Shown: positions 12,480 through 24,720 of the stretch, piece after piece
Position numbering within the stretch: position 1 is the first letter of the stretch
How the letters are laid out: each line of letters starts with the position of its first letter
Assembly (NCBI GenBank): GCA_014905825.1
Contig: JACGCN010000025.1
Coordinates: forward strand, 186,001-250,000
Length of the DNA: 64,000 nucleotides
DNA from: Lyophyllum atratum
Taxonomy: Eukaryota > Basidiomycota > Agaricomycetes > Agaricales > Lyophyllaceae
Direction: 5' to 3'
Translations under genes and position numbers: made by a program
Notes under the pieces: generated by a model
What the model was told of the DNA's origin: nothing
The model's database searches: none
What the model saw: only the letters and a program-made list of their open reading frames with translations

Positions 12480-15415
12480 ATGTTACTTGGCGTCCTCCAG
12501 GCACTTGTTTCTTTGGTAATCGTTGCGCCTGCCTTCGTCAGAGCGGATGATTTACCTATTTACACCGATGGCGCTCTTGCCTCCGGCTGGGAGAACTGGA
12601 GCTGGAGTACCACGCTAGACTTTGCGGCGACAGATCTCTTCAGTGGTACTAGCAGTATCTCTGCCAATTCCTCGTCGTATGCTGCTCTATCCGTGAAGTT
12701 GGAAGGCTCCTTCCCAACATACGCAGGTCTCAAGTTTGATATCGCCGTAAGGACTCCATTCTGTTATTCATCGATGTGCTTGCTGAGGTTGTTCGCAGGG
12801 GGCGCAACCTGATATCTCCATCTTCATCCAATCTTCCACTGACAATAGCCAGTCGCCAACCATCCCTCTGTCGGCTTTCGGAAAGACGATCGCGGCGGGT
12901 GGATTCACGTCGCTCTTGATCGATTTCGGTGCTCTCCCAGGCAGTGGCACTTCACTTGTTAGTCATCTTTGTCGTCACTATACAGCAAGATTATCATCTC
13001 TAGCTTCTATTTGTAGGGCAATGGTACTTGGGACCGTATCACGTTCCAAGCTGGCGGAAATGGGGCATTGGTTCGTGCTGCCTGTTTCTTCTCATTTCAG
13101 GCATACTAATTTGGCGTTTAAAGTATCATCTTGACAACATTGTCCTCGTTAGCGTATGTACACTTTCAATGGCGTTGAATAAGTCTTCTTACATATTCTT
13201 TCGTTGTAGTCTATTGTCGTCGTTCCTCAGTTTCTCAGCGCTGAGCCCCTGGCAAATAACGTCATTGCTGTGACGACAGTCGGAGCTGTCAACTTCTCCG
13301 CTCTGAGCGTCACTTTGAACAAGCAGGTACTATCTATCGTTCCGAATTCTTTCCAGGTGCTGATATTGCGGTGAAGGTGTTGAAGGTTGCCAGCCAAAAC
13401 ACTTACCATCCAGTCGATACACCTTCCAAAACGATCACTTACCTGAACCTGGCGACATCTCTCGCCCCCGGGTCTCTGCTTATTACGGCTGGTAGCGCAT
13501 CCTTTTCTCACACCCTCCCCGCTGTTCAATATGCAAGGTACTTGTATCTTCTCCGACTCATCTGCAGGCTGCTGATATCGCATGTGTTCAGCATCGTGCA
13601 AGGCGTCAATTATACAATCAACCCCAAAGTCTACGGTGTAAACTTCCCAACTAACGCAAACTACATCAAACATCTCGGCGTACCGATTTCTCGGTGGGGT
13701 GGTAATGCTGTTACCGCATACAATCCTTTCGGGGGGTTCACCAATGCTGGGAATGACTGGTACTTCGAGAACAGGGCGAGCGACAGCGCGGACGACTGGA
13801 TTGGCTGGGTTAAGGGTGCTGGTTCCGCTACATTGTTGACGATACCCGCGTATGGTTGTTCATTTGTTGTTGTGTCACGTCGCTCTAATTTTTTTTTCGA
13901 AGACTTGACTGGGTGTCTAAGGATGCATCGTCATATTCCTACCCCAATTCAGTTTATCCCAGTAGGTTGACAGTTGCGGTTAGGAGAACTGGCTAATGAC
14001 GGTCCTCTAGATCAAGCCAAATACGATCCTTATAACGCTGATGCTGGAAACGGACAATATGCGAACGGATCATGGGTCACACCCGCGCCTGATCCTCACA
14101 ACGCTTACACGCCCTGGAACACGTCGGCTGTGAAACAGTGGCTTTCTGGGCTAAAAAACAAACCTGACATCGTGACCATCGACAATGAGATGGAGATCGC
14201 ATCTAGCACGCACCAAGACATGCATCCACAGTACGTCGTCTTCACCGCCTGCGCATTTATCTATTACTCATACAGCATATAGACCTATGGGCTACGATGA
14301 AGAACTTTCCCGCGTTGTTAACTTTGCGACTGCCGCCAAAGCTGCCCTTCCCAATGTTCTTGTTGCCGCGCCGTCGACCTGTTCATGGTGGTTCTGTAAG
14401 TCTTCCCTCACAGACCCAGCGACCCCAGCTAACTTGTGTTGCTTATAGACTGGACCAGCGCCATCGGCTATACCGATAATACCGCACACTACAACATCGA
14501 CTTCATACCTTGGTTCTTGGCTGAGATGAAGAAGCAGGAGAAGACCGCCGGGAAGAGGCTGCTCGATTATCTAGATATCCATTATTACTTCCAGGCGGAT
14601 ACGAGTTCCAACAATGCAACAGCCAAGGCGGTACGGTTAAGAGCTACTCGGAGCCTTTGGGTAATTTCCACAATTCTTCTATTTGCTGCCGCGTCCTCAT
14701 ACCAGGCTCGATTAGGACCCTTCTTACGTGGACGAGTCGTGGGTCGGAGTATCCCCTCAAAATCACCAATGGAACCCGACAGCGATAAACCTGGTTCCCC
14801 GGTTCAAGACACTTATCGATCAGAACTACCCCGGCACTAAATTGTCGATCAGCGAGTGGAGCTCGACGAATGACAATGATCTTACGGGTGGTCTCGTTAC
14901 GGTCGACGTTCTGGGCATTTTCGGAAAGTATAAAGTGGACAGTGCAACATACTGGGCGACACCCGACGAAGTGGGGCCGGTCGGACTCGCATATTGGCTT
15001 TACAGAGGGTATGTCATGGCGGATTTGTTCGCTGCACCATGGAAGCTCACGAAAATTGTCAGCTATGGTGTGTATTTCGGGAGCTCAAGCGCGCAGGTCA
15101 ATCTCGCAACCCCTAAACCCGACATCCTGGGTGTTTATGCAGGGACCGAGCTTGGTAAACTCACCTTGGTTATCGTCAACAAGGATCCTGCTGCGCCTGT
15201 GGCTTTTGACCTGGCAAATGTGCCGACCGGGAACTACTTCATCCGTCACTTTGGCGGTGCCGCAGGAGTAGCGAAGTGGCAGGTAGTTATCATCACGTTG
15301 TTTCGCATTTTTCTCGTCGTTGACGGCCATCTATCTTTAGACGAACATCACTCTCAAAGCCAGCAATTATATCGTAGTACCACCGTACACTGCAGTGTTC
15401 TTGAAGCAGGCGTAA
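12480..15415 (+). CDS. secreted glycoside hydrolase family 44 (endoglucanase/xyloglucanase)
   Basis: GH44 enzymes cut beta-1,4-glucans such as carboxymethyl cellulose and xyloglucan outside the cell. The start at 12480 opens a signal peptide (MLLGVLQALVSLVIVAPAFVRA up to the expected cleavage). A beta-rich N-terminal module of about 200 residues follows. The catalytic barrel begins at VYGVNFPTNANYIKHLGVPI, then RWGGNAVTAYNPF. The acid/base Glu is in IDNEMEIASSTHQDMHP and the nucleophile in SISEWSS. The C-terminal beta domain ends TAVFLKQA with TAA at 15413-15415. Many short introns occur. An apparent frame break near 13970 disappears when the 49-base intron 13962-14010 is removed, giving YPNQAKYDPYN. 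The gene looks functional and suits a plant-cell-wall degrader. Confidence 0.88.
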
Positions 15416-16119
15416 GCAATCGGTGATTATTTGTAAGGCTTCAGGATAAAATAACAGGTGAATTGCCTGAAAATATGATTGATCCACGCAAAGAAACAGG
15501 TAATAAGATGTCTATGGTGCGGTTTACTAGGCCCGCTCAATCTCGAACGATGAGCACTGAGCCCCAGTGAAAAGTCAGCCAAGCTAAATTGAGCGTAAAT
15601 GGAGCCCAAATGACTAGGCTCATGACTATCCGCTTTCAGCAACAGGTGAGTGAAAGCTGATTGCTGTAGTGTGCGGTGTGTGGCTACTGCATGTCAATGC
15701 ACGTGCACCAAACTCCGTGAGCCCCGGCTCAACATACTGACTCCAAAATATGAACCCTCTCATTCCTATCTGTGCCCTCCTTACTTTATCAATTACTTTC
15801 CATTCCGATCTGTACTTATATAACTGCCAGGATGTGGCCAATGTTTCCTCATCTCATGCACTTCCTTGCAGGTCAGTAGCTTCCTTGATGTCATTAGTAG
15901 GGTAGTTCAAAGCTGGGCACTTAGTGCTGATGCTTTCCACTCTTGTTGGAGTATGGTGACTCGCGCAGTCGTGTATGGACGCGACCATTCACATGACGGA
16001 AACCCCCCCGATTGGAAAAGGCGGAACTGGGGGCACAGGAGAGCAGGACTAGAGGGACACGGAGGCAAATTGGTACTGTACAGTACTACGCGAGCGGGAA
16101 GGTGTAACAAACTCACAGG
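15416..16119. other. intergenic region downstream of GH44
   Basis: No supported gene was found. The stretch contains short unrelated open frames only. Its right end, CTCACAGG at 16112-16119, is the left target duplication of the MITE that follows. Confidence 0.5.
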
Positions 16120-16645
16120 TAGTGTTTCGAGGTCCAGTTGCAGCAACCGCAAAAAACCGCAACTGCAACCGGACTGCAACCGGTTGCAGAGCAACCGCTG
16201 GTCGCAGTTGCTGCAAATTGAAAACACAAAGACCGCAGTTGCGCAACTGGTTGCAACCGGTTGTGGCTGTGCAGGGTATATAGCCCTATATAGTACCCTA
16301 TCCCCACTATTTTGAGCCTGAGATGATCAAAATCGGTCAAGAATTGGATGAGTTATGATCAAAATACTATCACCATATATTTGAAGCAACAGAATTACAC
16401 CCAAGTCACCATTCTTATCATAACTTGGTCAATTCTTGACCGTTTTTGATGACCCCGGACTCATTTTGAAGGTAAAAAGTAGTAGATTGTGCTAAAATAG
16501 GTCACCTAGGCACAACCGGTTGCAGACCGGTCGAGACCGGTTGCGGTTGCGGTCGTAGCAATTTCCGAACTTCAGCAACCGGTTGCAGTCGCAGTTGTTC
16601 AATTTTAGGTCAAAAAACCGGACCCAACCGGACCTTCGAACACTA
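16120..16645. mobile_element. hAT-type palindromic MITE, 526 bases, with 8-base target duplication
   Basis: The element starts TAGTGTTTCGAGGTCC and ends GGACCTTCGAACACTA, imperfect terminal inverted repeats. It is flanked on both sides by CTCACAGG (16112-16119 and 16646-16653), the 8-base duplication expected of the hAT superfamily. Inside, short palindromes of the type GCAACCGGTTGCAG recur near both ends, like subterminal transposase-binding repeats. The centre (about 16322-16452) is also a near-perfect inverted repeat around CGGTCAAGAATTG. There is no coding capacity, so movement would depend on a transposase supplied from elsewhere. Confidence 0.88.
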
Positions 16646-16653
16646 CTCACAGG

Positions 16654-18342
16654 CGTATGGTATATCTCAGTCGATCCATATACACGGCTGAGGTATGCCG
16701 CCCTAATCTACTTCTTATTTACCTCTTATTAACATCACCCGTAGTCTATTTTACAACAGGTACTACTACTGATAGTTGATCCTTATACACGACTGAGTCT
16801 ATTTTACAACAGCTTTCTGCTTTTGATGGATGACAAATGTAGCGATTTGAGATTCCACTATTTGACTGTTTGTCATGTGAGTAAACCCAGTATTGCTAGT
16901 ATAGGCCAGACCATGATAAATCGTTCATGGTGGTTTGGATAAGCTACAGAGTGCACCAAAATAATGTGTAGGTTTCCTGATTTGCGCACAGGAGGCTGCC
17001 TGTTTAGATAGTATGTTTCTTCAGCAGCAAGGACTGTAGCCAGGTCCAGATCAAATTGTTGACAGCTTTTTTCGAGATTTTTAAAGGGCACAAGATTGAT
17101 ATTGACCAACCTCTCGGCATGTGAGTACCTGTATATTGGAGTTTAAATGTTATCAACTTTTTCATAGGCTGGTATTTCGCTGGGTTTTCATCCCCTGGCT
17201 GCAGCAGGAACTTGACATCTATGTCCACTGTATCAACAACTCTAAAAATCCTTCCGCATGGTATTTCCAATGACATCTATGAGGTGCCAGATAGGTATGG
17301 CTGCCTTGACTTCAAGGTAATGTCAGGTCAGATGATTTATTGAATTACCTTTCACTAAAAAACATTTAGGTGAAAGTAGACCCTGCTGCTGTGGCTTAGC
17401 TGTGGCTTACATGCAAGAATTGTAAGTGTTCACATAGCTAGAGCAGTGGCAAAAGGTTTTGCAACCGGAAAAAAATCCTCAGTACAACCTTTTAGAAGGA
17501 CAGCAGGACAACATCAGTGAGGATGGTTCATATTAGGTGGGAGATGTCAACAATGGTCATGGACTAGGTATGTGCTTCGAATTTTATTCTGACTCGCTTT
17601 CTCCTCAAGTCTTTTATCATCTAGATAATTCTCACCATACCATATTGGATGACTTCAACATGAATGGCGATGCTGAAGACTTGGCAGTCTGGTCTACTGA
17701 TGATGAGGAGGCCTTCTACGCCGCCCTCAACATGCATGAATCCTTCTCATAGCTCGAAGACGTGAACCTCAATTTTGTTCGAACTCTTCTCATGGCGTGA
17801 GACCTCAAGATTGACATCCGCAAGCGAGCAATTGGTAGTTTCTTTGAGTAAAGATCAGCTTAACCAGGCTATAGGTGGGCTAGATAATGGATTAGTAAGA
17901 GGATGTGTCTTTAAAGCGTTTGCAAGGGCAGTCATAGCTTTTAGCAGATTCTAGGAGCCATGAAGACAATGACTTTTGCCCGTCAATGTGGCAGCTGGGT
18001 TCTTGAACAGATTCCACACAGAATCCAACATGAATATGGAGTGAGAGGGTATGTGATCGGTGAGGAGCTGCATCAGGTGGGATTTCTGCATTGCATGTGT
18101 ATCCTTTGGAAACCCGACCCATGATTCAACAACTGCAATTACATCTTTTCTGTTATGATCTTTGATAGTCTCTGGATTGCTATTGAAATGAGAAGGTGTG
18201 TATTGGAATTCTTCCGCACCGAGGCATGAGATGAATGATGATGGTTTGAAGATAGTGGTACGATTGTTGGACATTCTGGATGTGTTATGGATGATTTCAA
18301 ATCTGCGCATAAGAGAGACAACCCAATTTGCAGTACTTTACC
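16654..18342. other. decayed sequence without an intact gene
   Basis: Minus-strand fragments at 16873-17276 and 17951-18310 translate into protein-like stretches, for example NINLVPFKNLEKSCQQFDLD and VVESWVGFPKDTHAMQKSHL, but are broken by stops. I could not join them into one frame or recognise a family. They are probably remains of a repeat-associated gene. Confidence 0.4.
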
Positions 18343-19490
18343 ACCCCCACAGAGTCCGCTGGACTCCGCTGGATTCCACTGGACTCTACGAGATTTCCCT
18401 ACATTAGCTGCAAATTGGTAGTAAATACATTAGACTCCAGTGGATACCAGCTGGACTCAAGTTTTAGATCATTACACAAGCTCTGACAAAAGTAAAAACA
18501 AAAAGATATACTGCAAATAATAATAATATATAAGTAAATAAATTGGCGGCAGGGGCGCGATGCGCGAGCGGCGTGGTGGGTGGTGTGGCAGGTGTTGGCA
18601 TTGTGTTTGTTGCATCATGGGCAGTGGGAGATAGCCATAGGTTGTCGCGTTGTGGGGGTGTTGCGTCGCCGTGGTTGTCGCATCCTGGTGGGTGGTGACG
18701 TAGTAGTGTTGGTGCTGTATTTGTCATGTCGTGGGAGCTTCCTTTCATAGGTGCAGCCTTTGCTATGGCAGGCTGGCAGTGGGTGGAGTGGTGGGTGGTG
18801 AGTCTGCCATTCCCTAGTGGTGACATGGCAGGGGTGACGGGGCTGGCATTGGTTCCATGGTGGTAGTAGTGGTCCTCCTCATTGTGTCATCACGACGACA
18901 TGGCGGTAATGAGAGGATGAGTGGTGACATGGTAGCTTTTGAGGCCATGATTGTCGCGACATGGGGGTGCCGCTAGTTGATGTCAGCTGGGTGCCATCGG
19001 GTGACATGGTGGAGGTGTGCGCTGCGTGATGTGGCAGCAAGGTGGGCCGTGGGTGCTTGCATGGGTGGTGAGGCTATTAGTGAAGTTGCCGCCGGGCTGC
19101 TAGGTGTTGGGCGGTCAGTGATGGATGTGAGAGGGGGTGCGACAGTGCACCTGGCGGCTCTAAGTGCCAAGGTCATCAGTTCAAACCTTTGCCATGGCAC
19201 TTTTTTCTACCGAGTATATAAATGACTAGATGGTCCATCACAGTCCAGTGGAATTGAATGAACTCAGATCCTTGCCAAAATCCACTGGACCCCAGTGCAT
19301 TCCACTGAACTCACAGTCCAGTGCACTGTGACTGGACTCAAAATTTAGCTTGAGTCCACTGGAGTCCACTGGACTAGAAAAACTCTCCAGTGCAGTCAAC
19401 TGATCCTCCTACCAGCCAAATTGGCAGGGGAGAGAGTCCGCTGGAGTCCATTGGAATTCATTGGAGTCCAACTGGAATCAGTGGGGGGGG
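18343..19490. mobile_element. probable non-autonomous element with TCCAGTGGA-type subterminal repeats
   Basis: Many copies of AGTCCAGTGGA-like and AGTCCGCTGGA-like motifs, in both orientations, lie in two clusters at about 18350-18460 and 19240-19485. The outer edges mirror each other: CCACCCCCACAGAGTCCGCTGG on the left and CCAACTGGAATCAGTGGGGG on the right. Between the clusters is a GC-rich, GGTGACATGG-rich core with no gene. The layout resembles a DNA transposon with transposase-binding subterminal arrays. Target duplications could not be defined. Confidence 0.5.
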
Positions 19491-19499
19491 AAGAAAGAA

Positions 19500-19578
19500 T
19501 CATCTCAGTGACTGGTTGCAGTTCAGTCTTTCCAGATTTGGGTCAAAAGACCAAACCAAACCGGACTTTCGAACACTA
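19500..19578. mobile_element. solo right end of a hAT-type MITE
   Basis: The sequence ends CCGGACTTTCGAACACTA, nearly the same as the right terminus of the MITE at 16120-16645, and the preceding GGTCAAAAGACC-like stretch also matches that element. No partner left terminus was found nearby, so this is a truncated relative. A candidate flanking site TTCACATG follows at 19579-19586. Confidence 0.55.
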
Positions 19579-19586
19579 TTCACATG

Positions 19587-22540
19587 CTTTTCCCACAATG
19601 TAATATCGAGATTGCCTGCATTATTGTTGTTGCGATCCCCCAATATGCAGATTCAGAACCAGTAGGTGCAGTCTTCCAACTACCAACTGTAACTCTCATA
19701 TCCATATTGGCATTTTTCATCGTGAATGCCTTCAGGAATACGCTCAGATCGATACGAGCTTGCATATTGGCCGGGAGCTGGCGAAGCAGGTATGTGTTCA
19801 TCTGGAAAAGACTTCAAGAATAAAATTGAAAGAGCGGGCAGATCCATAAGAACTTCGCCATTCCTTGCCCAATTCCCTTGTTAGTAACTCCTTGCAACCC
19901 AGGTGATTTCGATCTAAGTTGCAATATCACTAAAAATTAACCTTGACAAGAGAAACGTGAGACGTACACCTGGAGGCAGTTGTAAAAGCTTTTCTTTGGG
20001 CAACATGACGAAACCAATGAGTTGACTTCCAGCACCTAACAGCATGGACTTCAGAGAATACAAGACCGTCATGAATTGATAACTCCATGAAGCAGGGGAC
20101 TTGCCTATTGGAGATAAAGCAGGTGATCCTCCATGTCTGAAAAGACCCGAGAAGGTCGTAACATGTAGCGGCGTGAGCTTTATCCACATTCCAAAGGCTA
20201 GTAGATGGAATCAACCATACTCATAGCCATCAAGAACATTCAGAGTTTGTGATCATAGTCGTAAGGCCACTAACACTATTGTAATATCAGTATAGCCAGT
20301 GCCAAAAATTAACATGCATTCCAGCGTGTTTGCTAGGACCACAGGTCAGACGGATAGATAATCAGAAAACAGTAATATACTAGACATATATAAGCTTTCT
20401 CACCTGTCTGCAAAATTAAACCAGATGGCTGGAAAGAATTTTTCATGCTGCCTATGGGAGGTATATTTGTAACCTCTGCATGCTTTTTGAGTTGTTCACG
20501 CAACTTTGCATTGATAACACCCCAACCGCTATAGTTGTCTTCTAAATATCAATAACAATGAGGTTGTGACTTTATTCTAATCAAGCTTACTTTCACAACA
20601 AATTTTCTATTATTGAGCTCTGGTGTCATTCCGTCATCAGGAATATTTTCACTTGCAGTCGGAGATGTCATATTCCACACTCTTTGATGAGTAGGGCCTG
20701 CAGAATAGCTGAATACCCTTTATTTACATCTTGGTGTTCATATGCCACTCCTCCTTTATAACTATTGTCAGTTTTCACAGTGAGGTTCCACAGTCGTGTT
20801 CCCCAAGTACAATGTCTTGAATCTTCTTGAGATTCTCAATCTCTTTCTCCAATAAGAAGATATTCCTAATGTGGCAAAAACTAAATATTGAAATATATGG
20901 TGGTAAATCATGCTGACTCATCAGCAACCCAACCTAATACCACATCGTTTTCAGGAATGAGGTCCCTTTGGTTATTACAAGGATTCTCCAGATTTCTCCT
21001 AAAAAGGCTGTCCCCATCTTTCAACTCGAACAGCCCTGAAGTAGGTGCTCTGTTACTTCGGATGGAAGTGAGAAAGCCAAGTGTTGACATCCAGTCAATT
21101 GCTCCATATTCTCATTTGGGCCAAGAAAAACTTCAATCAAATTCCCAAATCGCAACTGGGTTTCTCGCACTTCTGGCCAAGTGTCCTGGACATAGACAAT
21201 TATTCTACTGGGCCCAGTAACTGTATAGTTGACTAGTGAATATTAAGGCACTACATAGAAATACAGTCGTGATGACTGTGAAACAGTAATTCACCCCTAG
21301 GCACAATAAACTGGAGTGGAGCAACTCCAGGCATGAAAGTATGTTGTTGTTGTCCAACAGGAAGCGCCATAATAGGATCCTGGATGTTGGTTTATATAAT
21401 CTTGAGACTGACGAGTGTGATTGAGCTATACAATGTGGTTCTGGCTCAACACAAGGTAGGTGAAACACAATGATGATCTATGTTCATGATGGCGCAAAGA
21501 TGGGAGGAAAAGAAGAGCAGGCATCGTGGGATCACAAGTTGCAACACAACATAAGTTCAGGGCAAGCCTTTTGCCTCACACCATGAAATACTGAGACAAA
21601 AAGTATAACTACTTGGATATATAAGTCCATCTGCCATTGAAATATGCCCCCAGTTAAGCATTCTGACATCACCGGCATATCTGCTGACTCTGCCCCTTCA
21701 TCACAGAGTACATTGCTGGTAGACCCCACCAGCGGACATGGTGCCCTTGTGTTGACCCAGTTGTAGTAGTTGTAACAATCACAGGCAACAAAACTGCTAA
21801 GAAAAAACAATCAATACCATCGAATTAAAATTTGAAAAAAAACATGGACGTACTTGCATCTTGTGGGCTGCACACCATCCATATCTTGGGTGAGTGTTTT
21901 GTTGACGCTGGTGGCCATAGTGACATGTGTAGTGGAGGTAGGAGGAGGACACCACTGTAGATGGGGGCTTTCAGGTGAGGTCATGTTTGACTGGCACGGC
22001 TACAAGTGATAATGCAAGTCATTTCATGGCAACAGAAGATAAACAAGAAAAGTACTCACAGAACCATGCCCTCTCATACCCGGAACAGTCCCCAACACCA
22101 ACTACCCCTTATCCACCTGGAGCAAACCCATGCTTGTATCCACAGCAGCTGTATTGAGCGGTGCAAGGTGCTGGTTCAGTGGTGTCCAGCTGTTGGTGAG
22201 CGGAGCATGTCGTGCCTCTGGAGGCCAGGAAAATGGCACTGTGGATGAAGGAAGTGAGTGAATGATAAATGAGTGCAAGTACATACCTATCAGAATCAAA
22301 AGAGCCAAGATGAGACTCAACTTTGCAAGTCAACTTGCATGTGACTCCCGGGCAACCTCAAGCGGTCGTAACTATAACGTGTCTAAGTTGCGCAAAAGTG
22401 AATTTGCACGGTGTAGACATGTCATAATTTGCATGCCTGCTTGCTATGATGAGAAGTGACTGACACACAGGGTGCACAGGACAATATGATGGGATATGGT
22501 ATTGCAGACTTATATTAAACTTAGTCTTTCTTGGCAAACA
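19587..22540. other. decayed sequence without an intact gene
   Basis: Only short broken frames occur. A minus-strand piece at about 19914-20214 (SLWNVDKAHAATCYDLLGSF) looks protein-like but has no recognisable family or extension. The base composition becomes steadily richer in AT toward the right. Probably degraded transposon sequence. Confidence 0.4.
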
Positions 22541-23560
22541 ATATATATGCAAATCTTTTAATAATTTTTTTTTTAATTAGTTTAGAATATTCTTTTCTGC
22601 AATACTGAAAAGAAATTTTAACTTGTGTGAGTTGTTACAGTAAACAAACTATAAAAATATCCAAAATATCTTGTGAATATGTTTGCAATATATTACAAAA
22701 AAGTACTGAATTTGATCTACAATATGTGATACAATATATGTCAAAGAAATTTAAAATTTGTGCATCATATTGAACTTCAATGTATGTTTCTATTATTCAA
22801 TATCAGATTTAAGATATGTGTCCATCATGTATGATGATGATGTGTTGAATTTTGAGCTCAGGTCTCTACAGAATTTGTGTCAAGATAAATCTACAATATG
22901 TGATGGTCATATATGTAAAATATGTATCCAGATTTCATATCATATAGTTTCTATTCAATATATGTTACGAGATAGCATACCAATGTTTGAAAACATATGT
23001 TAAATATGTATTCATCAATAAATTCATCATATCTTCAGAAAAAGAGCAGACATTATATGATAAACATAAGGTATATCCTTTCAAGATATATTCATAGAAG
23101 ACATGGTGAAAATATACTTCATATTTGTAGCATATAACCCCTAATAAAACTCAAAATACCTTCACACTATTTTCACAATATGATTAGTGAAGATTTTGGA
23201 ATGCCTTCACCATACCTCAGGATCAAACGGCAACATGGTGGAAATATTCTAAATATTCAGCAATATGGTGGATCATATTTTGAATTTCTTCAGGGCAAAT
23301 ATGGAGTATGTTTTTACTTTGTCCTTCATACAATTATCTTGGAAGAATATAGCTTATATTCATTATGTGATGCTTGTTCTTTTCCTGAAAACACAGTGAA
23401 ATTATTCAGAATGTGTTTTCTAATAATATAATAACTTTGGTCACTATATTTTCTTGCATAAAATTCAATATTTGATTCACAATATGATACCTCTACATAA
23501 TCCGAACATATAAGGTATTCTCTCACTATTTGTTCAAGATATCTTTCATGAAAATATTGT
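22541..23560. other. AT-rich island of about 1 kb
   Basis: Composition shifts sharply to AT, with runs of T and dense ATATG, CATAT and CAATATGTGAT motifs spread over the whole stretch. No coding frame or clear tandem period is visible. It lies directly downstream of the SET-domain gene on the minus strand and could be heavily mutated repeat DNA or a structural AT island. Confidence 0.55.
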
Positions 23561-23823
23561 CCTTTGCACCCTGGGATCTCCAACTTCCATGGCAAACCAT
23601 ACTTAGAAATGATGTGTTTAGTTTTCAAGAGGAAAATCCAGGGGAATCCAATGAGCAGATACGTATGAATATATCAGTGTCCACCACATCCGCTATCAAT
23701 GATGTGTTCTTTGCAACCCCTTCAGAGATGATGAATGCCCCTCTGTGAAGAGATGTAGCAGGAATTTGAACAAAGATTGAGCTTTCTCTTGGCTGGAGAA
23801 TTTACCAATCGACACATTGAGCT

Positions 23824-24720
23824 TTACTTGTTTTGTACGGATGAATCTTTTTTGCCCATCGTTCTATTCTGCGCGGCTTTTTGCGGTGTCCTCCCCTTCC
23901 TTCTCTCCCTTCTTTTCTCCTGCTTTCTCTTCTGCTTCCCTTCCAAGGATTCTCTTGTTATATTGTCTGCCTTTCCAGTAGAGGAGGGTATCTGTATAGT
24001 TGTGCAGATGTGGCAGACACAAGGGTCGAAGTGCTGTGGTCCATAGTCAACAAATAGCTGTTCACCTTCAGCAATCTGTTCAGTGGTGTAACACAGATAA
24101 GCATGGCTCGAGAGGGGATGCTCATCGTACTGTAGGTAGAAAATTCAACATGATATAAGTTGTAGAATGCCATTTGTATACTCACCATGATATTGGGCAC
24201 ACAAGCATGGTTGAGAAAACGGATGGGGCCGGTGAAGATTCTGGCATCATCATGGTCTGTAGAGAGATTGGAGTGCACTGCTAGGCACCAGCCCAGCAAG
24301 TTCAAAGAGGTGCTCCTCTTTTTCAAGACCTGTCTTTGCAAAAATTCTGAACCCCTTGAGGACAGGCTCCCCCTTACTTGATGCAAATTCTACTGTTTCC
24401 AATTGAACACGGCTGTTGGGACCAATAAGAAGCACGTAGGTTGCCAGCCACCTACAGCAAAACTGGTCAGAGATTGATCCTAATTGGAGAAACACAGGAT
24501 CTTACCATGTCACAATAGGCTCTGCAATCTCACTGGGAGCCTTCGCAACTTGCTTTGCTCGATCATTGAGCTGACAGATTGGACAGTGTTGCAGCTCTGA
24601 ATTCGCCAGTTGCTTGGCTGCCAGTTTCTGCCCTTCATTGGGGTGCACCATGTTAATAGAGAGGGTAGCCGGTACATGCAGTCGTCGACTCAGTCTTTGT
24701 GTTCCCTGGAAGCTCTATAC
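23824..24720 (-). CDS. SET-domain protein (putative histone lysine methyltransferase), 5' end uncertain
   Basis: SET domains transfer methyl groups from S-adenosylmethionine to lysines, usually on histones. Spliced minus-strand exons show a zinc-ligand-like CPICQLNDRAKQ. Next come KGEPVLKGFRIFAKTGL and the SET core with GPIRFLNHACVPN (the NH-x-C motif), then EQLFVDYGPQHFDPCVCHIC. That last stretch combines the catalytic-pocket Tyr with a post-SET-like Cys cluster. A Lys/Arg-rich tail ends KKDSSVQNK with the stop at 23824-23826. The first in-frame ATG seen is at 24649-24651, but open frame continues upstream to about 24720, so an upstream exon may exist. The arrangement recalls SUV420-type SET proteins. 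It sits among transposon relics and may itself be repeat-associated. Confidence 0.65.

Noticed and set aside
12410..12480. tRNA-like sequence on the minus strand (GGTTCAATCC arm)
   Set aside because: Only a T-arm-like piece is present. No acceptor stem or anticodon arm could be paired.
13860..14010. Apparent frameshift or stop in the GH44 catalytic domain
   Set aside because: Removing a 49-base GT-AG intron (13962-14010), with a CTAAT-type branch point before its acceptor, restores VYPNQAKYDPYN in frame. The gene is intact here.
19150..19210. tRNA-derived SINE
   Set aside because: A B-box-like AGTTCAAACC and a T run are present, but no convincing A box or second copy was found. Kept only as a remark under the TCCAGTGGA element.
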